Part shown: positions 59,480-64,000 of the stretch, piece by piece
Position numbering within the stretch: the first letter of the stretch is position 1
Layout of the letters: each line of letters begins with the position of its first letter
Source: Sipunculus nudus
Lineage: Eukaryota; Annelida; Sipuncula; Golfingiida; Sipunculidae
Direction of reading: 5' to 3'
DNA: 64,000 bases
NCBI GenBank assembly: GCA_026874595.1
Contig: CM049318.1
Span: 42,326,456-42,390,455 of the forward strand
The notes under the pieces: model-generated
The model's database searches: none
What the model was told of the DNA's origin: nothing
The model's input: only the letters and a program-made list of their open reading frames with translations
Translations under genes and position numbers: made by a program

Positions 59480-62400
59480 TCCATTTTTTAATATGATATG
59501 AATAATTATTACCTTTGATTGCAATTGCCCTCTCAATCTGTTTATACTGTTTTAAAATTGCATGTAAAGTGCCTATGTTGCCTCTAGCTTCATCATTTCT
59601 ACATACAAAAACTATTTATTTATATGACAACAAGATATGATTGATCAAACTGCTCCTTTGATCGGAATGGGGTATTCCGATAAGTACATCTGGCTTTATT
59701 TCTGTGGGTAGGGATACATACATTCTCTCCAGTTTATGTTTTGACTGTAGATAGAATGAAAATGTTACCTTGCATTCACAGAATAAATGTTCTAATTCTT
59801 TCTGAAACAAAAACCAGTAACTACATCTTTTCGAATCCACTTATCTCCATCTTTTTAATAGGTCATTTACAGAAAGTATATTATTTAATGTCTTGAACTG
59901 AAAGGCTGTCAGCCTGGTGTCTATACATCAACAGTACATTGATTTATAAGCACGTTTCTAATCTAACTCTTTAAGTGTCATTTTCTCTAAAACATATCTT
60001 CCTGTAGGAATTTCCTTTTATACCAAATATTAATCTATTTTATATTCCTTACTGTTTATGTTTTCAATATTATAAATTTCATCTGTCAATGGTAAGTAAA
60101 GATGGCCTAAGGTAGCATACTCCTGCGATCCGAAGTTTTTTCATACATTCTTTTCTACATCTTCTAACACCTTAGATTCTGAAATGTTGAGAGTATTAAA
60201 TGCTTTAAAGCCTCCTTCAATTTCAACTCTATCCTCAATATATTTAAGTCCTTTGTCAGAAAGATTAAACATATTGATTATCCATTTATTGTGATATATT
60301 TATTATTCCATATTGGCTGCTCCCATATGCTTCAAGTATCGTTGTTAGGCAATGCCTGTAAAAGCAGGTCTAACATTGCTAATGTGTGTCTTATATAAGT
60401 TTACACCTACTACTTGAAAACCTGCCTTTTTAAGATATAATTAAGTTATCAATTATCACAACTTTTCCTCATATTAAATCCAGAGTATCCTCCATGCTTT
60501 AACCATACTTTCTAAATCCGGTAGTCCTAAACGACCTTCTTATTTCTGCCTACCCAAAGCTTTATATTTGATCTTTTGGATTCCATAAAACAAACAACTC
60601 ATTCCTTAATTATACCCTCGGACCGAATTTGGGAACTGGATATAGTAACGCCTCCGTTCACGTGTCGTGCCGTATGTCCGTCTGTCCGTCCGGAATTGGA
60701 TTGTGGATCGATTTAGAGCTAAACTGTTTGACCAAAACCTTCCATCTCGCACATATGGCTCACCTACCCATAGATGAAGACCCCTGTCGATTTTGAGGTC
60801 ACGAGGTCAAAGATCACAGCCACAGGGCCCACTTCTTTTTAAAGCGTGTGGACCCATTTAAAGCCACACCGTTTCAACAAAAACCTTTCATCTTGCACAT
60901 ATGGCTCACCCGTCAATGGATGAAGACGCCTCTTTATTTTGAGGTCACGAGGTCATTGTCACGGCCACGGGGCACACTTCTTGAAAAAGCTTGTGGACAC
61001 ATTTAAAGCCATCCCGTTTCACAAAAACCTTTCATCTTGCAAATATAGCTCAACAACCCATGGACGAAGAACCCTATCAGTTTCGAGGTAACGGGGTCAA
61101 AGGTAACGACAGCGCCCACTTCTTGAAAAAGCTTGTGGACCCATTGTAGGCCAAAACGTTTGACCAACACCTGTCGGTGTCAACTAGCTCATATGGCTCA
61201 CCCACCCATGAATGGAGAACATCATTTAGTTTGAGGTCACAGGAGCAAAGGTCAAGGTCAGAGAGCTGCCCTCCATATTTTCGCACTGTGCAATACACAA
61301 ATTCTAATTATGCCCCGTGCGAGGGGATGCTCCGCTTTGCGGTGCCCTTGTTTTATCAACATAAAATTTCGGAGGAATCAGTACATTACATATGTACATG
61401 AGGGATTTTAAGACAGTGGTTTTACAATGGAGAGATGAGTTACGCATCCTCCATGTTCTTAATGTTAATTGAATGCTGTCTAATATTTTATCCAAATTCT
61501 TTCTATAGCTCAGCTCCTTATTGAAAGTTAAAGTTAAGCGAAGTATACATTTCAAACGTAAACAGGGTTCTTGTCAAATGTTTTAATGATTCCTAATTTT
61601 TTTAATAAAAATATTGAGTCATCTGCATATAGCAGAGATATGATCTGATGTCCACAAATATCTACTCCTAAAATAATAGTGTATAGTCTATTTGAGTCAA
61701 CACTTTAATGGATAATAGGAACATATACGGAGAGAGATCGCCTTGTCTGTATCCTCATTGAAAAAAGTGGAAAGTCCGTTATTTAGAACACATTTTTTTA
61801 TTTGGTTTTGCATAATATGATTCCATCTTGCAAAATATTGTGGAAAGCCCATTCTTTCAAGACACAATTCATGAACCAGTACAACAATGAATCAATTGAA
61901 ACTTCATAATCCTCTGCAAACAGAATACCTCATATTCTTTCTCGGTTCATGCACTCTAAAATATCAAACAGGTATCTTATTGATTCCTCTATTGTCCTTC
62001 TCTTAACAATTGCAAACCGATTTTTGATTATAATATTTGGCAACATATCCTTAAGTCTGTTTGCTAGAAGTTTACTGATTAATTTCAATCTGTATTAATA
62101 AGGCTTATTGGTCGCCATGTTTGTAGTCATTTCCAGTTTTTTTAAGACATTGCCTGACGTTGGGAACATGAAATATGACCTATCACATAACTTATATAAC
62201 TTATCATTTCTACAGTTCAATAATTGATGCCCGACTTTATCAGAAATGTTACTTTGTAATGATATTGGCTCGCTATGTCTTTCTTTCTCATACTCAAATA
62301 TACAATTTAAGTTAGTATTTTGCTCAAATTGGTCACATTCATTTTCGAATACCCAAGCTTTATGTTCATATTTTGTTTTATCGAATTTTTTTAATTCTTT

Positions 62401-63400
62401 TAAAATTTCATCTAGACAGTTTTCCATTTCTGTTACACGATTTTCCAGATCGTTTCGCTTTATCTATCAAATATTTTATTCAATTTTCCCTCATTTAAAC
62501 TAAATTTATTCCCATTTTCCTTGTGCATTGTTATATTTCAAGGCAGAATCTTTTTCTATATCACCAATAAGGTGTTAAATATCGTTTACATACTCCTCGT
62601 CATATAATATTGACGTGTTAAATTTCCAATATGACGGACACGCTCTTGGACAAATTTTATTATTTAATTCCAATCTGATTGCCGAATGATCAGTTTCCAA
62701 TGCTTTTCTTTATATCTACGATATTTACGGAAGACTGATTTTCTTCCGAAACGAGTAATTAATCTAACCAGCCAATGGATATAATGTTCGCGAGGTAAGA
62801 TGCTGTCCATAAGGATGTCTGACTCTTCATATATCAAATAAATTAAATTTCTTCATAATAATTTTTATTTTATTAATCTATCTTACTTTGAACTTTGAAT
62901 TATTATTCGTATCATTTAGAGATAGGGGGCAACTAAAATCACCACTCCAGATTATTTGTATAGGATCTTTTACCAGAACAAGCATGATCGTTTATAACAT
63001 TTACAACATTGCAGAAGTCATTTTGTTCTTTTTCAGTGTGTTGTACTTGAGGACTCTACGAACTGTCCATCAGGTGTAGGCCAACCATCTATTGTTTCTG
63101 AATTCCCTCTGTTTTACCAACAATCGTTTGCGCTTATCTCTGGTTGCCGGGAAAATATAGTCTGATATGAATACCTGCTTTCCCTGGATTTTATTTCCTC
63201 TCTTTGAAATACTTTCTGCCCCTTTTCTACTATAGCATCTCTGTCTTCACGTTTTAAGCATTTCGCGTGGTTTATTCATGCTTTGAATTAATCTAATTTT
63301 TTTATATAGGCAGCTCCTTTATTTCTTGCGTGGCTTCCGTGAGCAGTCTCAACGATAATATTCTCATCCATTTTTTAGCCAGTCCATTAATTAACCCTGT
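59480..63400 (-). pseudogene. Old L1/Tx1-like LINE, ORF1 tail to ORF2 C-terminus, split by an insertion
   Basis: Minus-strand translation, read from high to low coordinates, shows LINE parts in the right order but with many stops and shifts. There is an ORF1 RNA-binding/C-terminal region (ENIIVETAHGSHARNKG, DAIVEKGQKVFQ, QVFISDYIFPATRDKRKRL; about 63400-63120). Endonuclease remnants follow (GDFSCPLSLND about 62925, HSAIRLELNNKICPRACPYW about 62690-62620), then the linker (110 codons at 62095-62427). Next come the thumb (LDKILDSIQLTLRTWRMRN, 61304-61555), ELFVLWNPKDQ and GRLGLPDLESM (about 60600-60500), FQFKTLNNILSVNDLL (about 59900), KELEHLFCECKV (59616-59840) and a basic tail to about 59480. 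It is homologous to, but much older than, the plus-strand element at 51131. The coding homology is interrupted at 60611-61352 by a dispersed element. Confidence 0.8.
60611..61352 (+). mobile_element. AGGTCA-type dispersed element nested in the old LINE
   Basis: Starts TATACCCTCGGACCGAA, then CGTATGTCCGTCTGTCCGTC. It holds about four ~147-bp internal repeats (AAACCTTCCATC or AAACCTTTCATCTTGC, ACATATGGCTCACC, TTTTGAGGTCACGAGGTCA, CCCACTTCTT) and ends CCGTGCGAGGGGATGCTCCG then GCGGTGCCCTTGTT. The 3' part can fold, CTCCGC against GCGGTG-type, near the terminus. The ends differ from those of the 29255/58114 family, so this is a second family with similar internal repeats. On either side the minus-strand LINE reading resumes almost seamlessly (PPKFYVDK, then ELFVLWNP), which marks this as a clean insertion. 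Confidence 0.75.
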
Positions 63401-64000
63401 GCAGTCTTCCACCCTCCACCACCTCAGGTTTATTGAAGAACACCACGTTTTTTTCGCCTAATTCTATTGCTCAAGTCTAAAAAATAGACAATGTGCTCTC
63501 ATTAGGCGCCAGTTCTAACCCCTAGGAAAATAGGTGCAACTTGTTTTCAATTCTATTCTTCTTTCAAGTAATGTTTTATTAGGAGGTGCTTTAAAGTTCC
63601 CGGAAAGTATCCTCAGGGCCGAATTTAGGGGAGCCCCCCCCCCACACACACACATGTACGTTCACACTTTTTGTGTTATTAAGGAGGATGACATAGACTA
63701 TAATTTGTAATGTATTCCGTTTGCCTTGATATTTTCTTTTTATCATTCACACAAAGAAATAGGTTTCAATATAATTACATCACGTATTCGATTAAAGTGA
63801 AGTATCACGACTGTAACTGCATCATCTGCATACATAGGGGATACATATAGGTGTACAGTATTTACATAATAATAATACTCTGTGTCACCATTAATCATGG
63901 GAAGTAGTTCAACCCCAAAAAGGATTGAATAGTAATGAAAACATTCATTTCGTCTGGATTTATTGTTCTGTTAATCGTAAATGTACGTATATTACATAAA
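63401..64000. other. AT-rich DNA at the window end
   Basis: A run of 9 C followed by ACACACACACA is at about 63636-63652. The first ~200 bp may still be 5' sequence of the minus-strand LINE. No other feature was seen. Confidence 0.4.

Overview
The window looks like repeat-dense, AT-rich nuclear DNA from a marine invertebrate, most likely a bivalve mollusc. The evidence is: long minisatellites, animal L1/Tx1-type and RTE-type LINEs, a solo LTR, a hAT-type MITE, and dispersed elements with a GTCCGTCGTCC-rich 5' part followed by ~145-bp internal repeats rich in AGGTCA. Such elements are typical of bivalves (the pearl / Helentron-associated kind). The species cannot be named from the sequence. 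Nothing looks prokaryotic: there is no operon structure, and the only long ORFs are either retrotransposon ORFs or by-products of tandem repeats.

Layout. 1-3.3 kb: unannotated AT-rich DNA with two possible decayed transposon traces. 3.3-5.0 kb: 32-bp minisatellite. 6.9-12.6 kb: 63-bp satellite with ~1-kb higher-order repeats, interrupted near its right edge by a ~200-bp hAT-like MITE. 13.3-15.6 kb: 19-bp minisatellite. 18.0-19.85 kb: 147-bp satellite. 21.05-25.7 kb: five nearly identical ~933-bp units, followed by a GC-rich 16-bp repeat, CTACTGGTAGA motifs and two (AT)n tracts. 26.5-27.2 kb: more GC-balanced unique DNA that may be regulatory. 27.6-29.8 kb: AGGTCA-bearing dispersed elements. 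31.75-37.9 kb: 44-bp minisatellite of about 139 units. 38.4-39.2 kb: probable solo LTR (minus strand). 39.5-39.7 kb: SINE-like piece. 40.3-41.5 kb: broken RTE-type LINE (minus). 44.4-44.9 kb: the best host-gene candidate, a CRE plus TATA-like promoter and a first exon ending at a strong GTAAGA donor. 45.2-47.0 kb: 53-bp minisatellite joined to another AGGTCA element. 48.9-50.8 kb: unidentified degraded coding-like DNA (minus). 51.1-54.9 kb: L1/Tx1-type LINE ORF2 with intact endonuclease and reverse transcriptase motifs but a broken C-terminus. 55.3-57.0 kb: 17-bp/68-bp composite minisatellite. 57.9-58.1 kb: small 32-bp repeat. 58.1-59.3 kb: another dispersed element. 59.5-63.4 kb: an old minus-strand L1-like LINE (ORF1 tail to ORF2 C-terminus), split by a nested AGGTCA element at 60.6-61.35 kb.

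Nine unrelated tandem families occupy roughly 24-25 kb, about 38% of the window, with periods of 16/17, 19, 32, 44, 53, 63, 147 and ~933 bp. Several carry higher-order periodicity, so the main activity visible here is repeated local amplification, with transposons inserted between, beside and inside the arrays. No complete host protein-coding gene, tRNA or rRNA was recognised.
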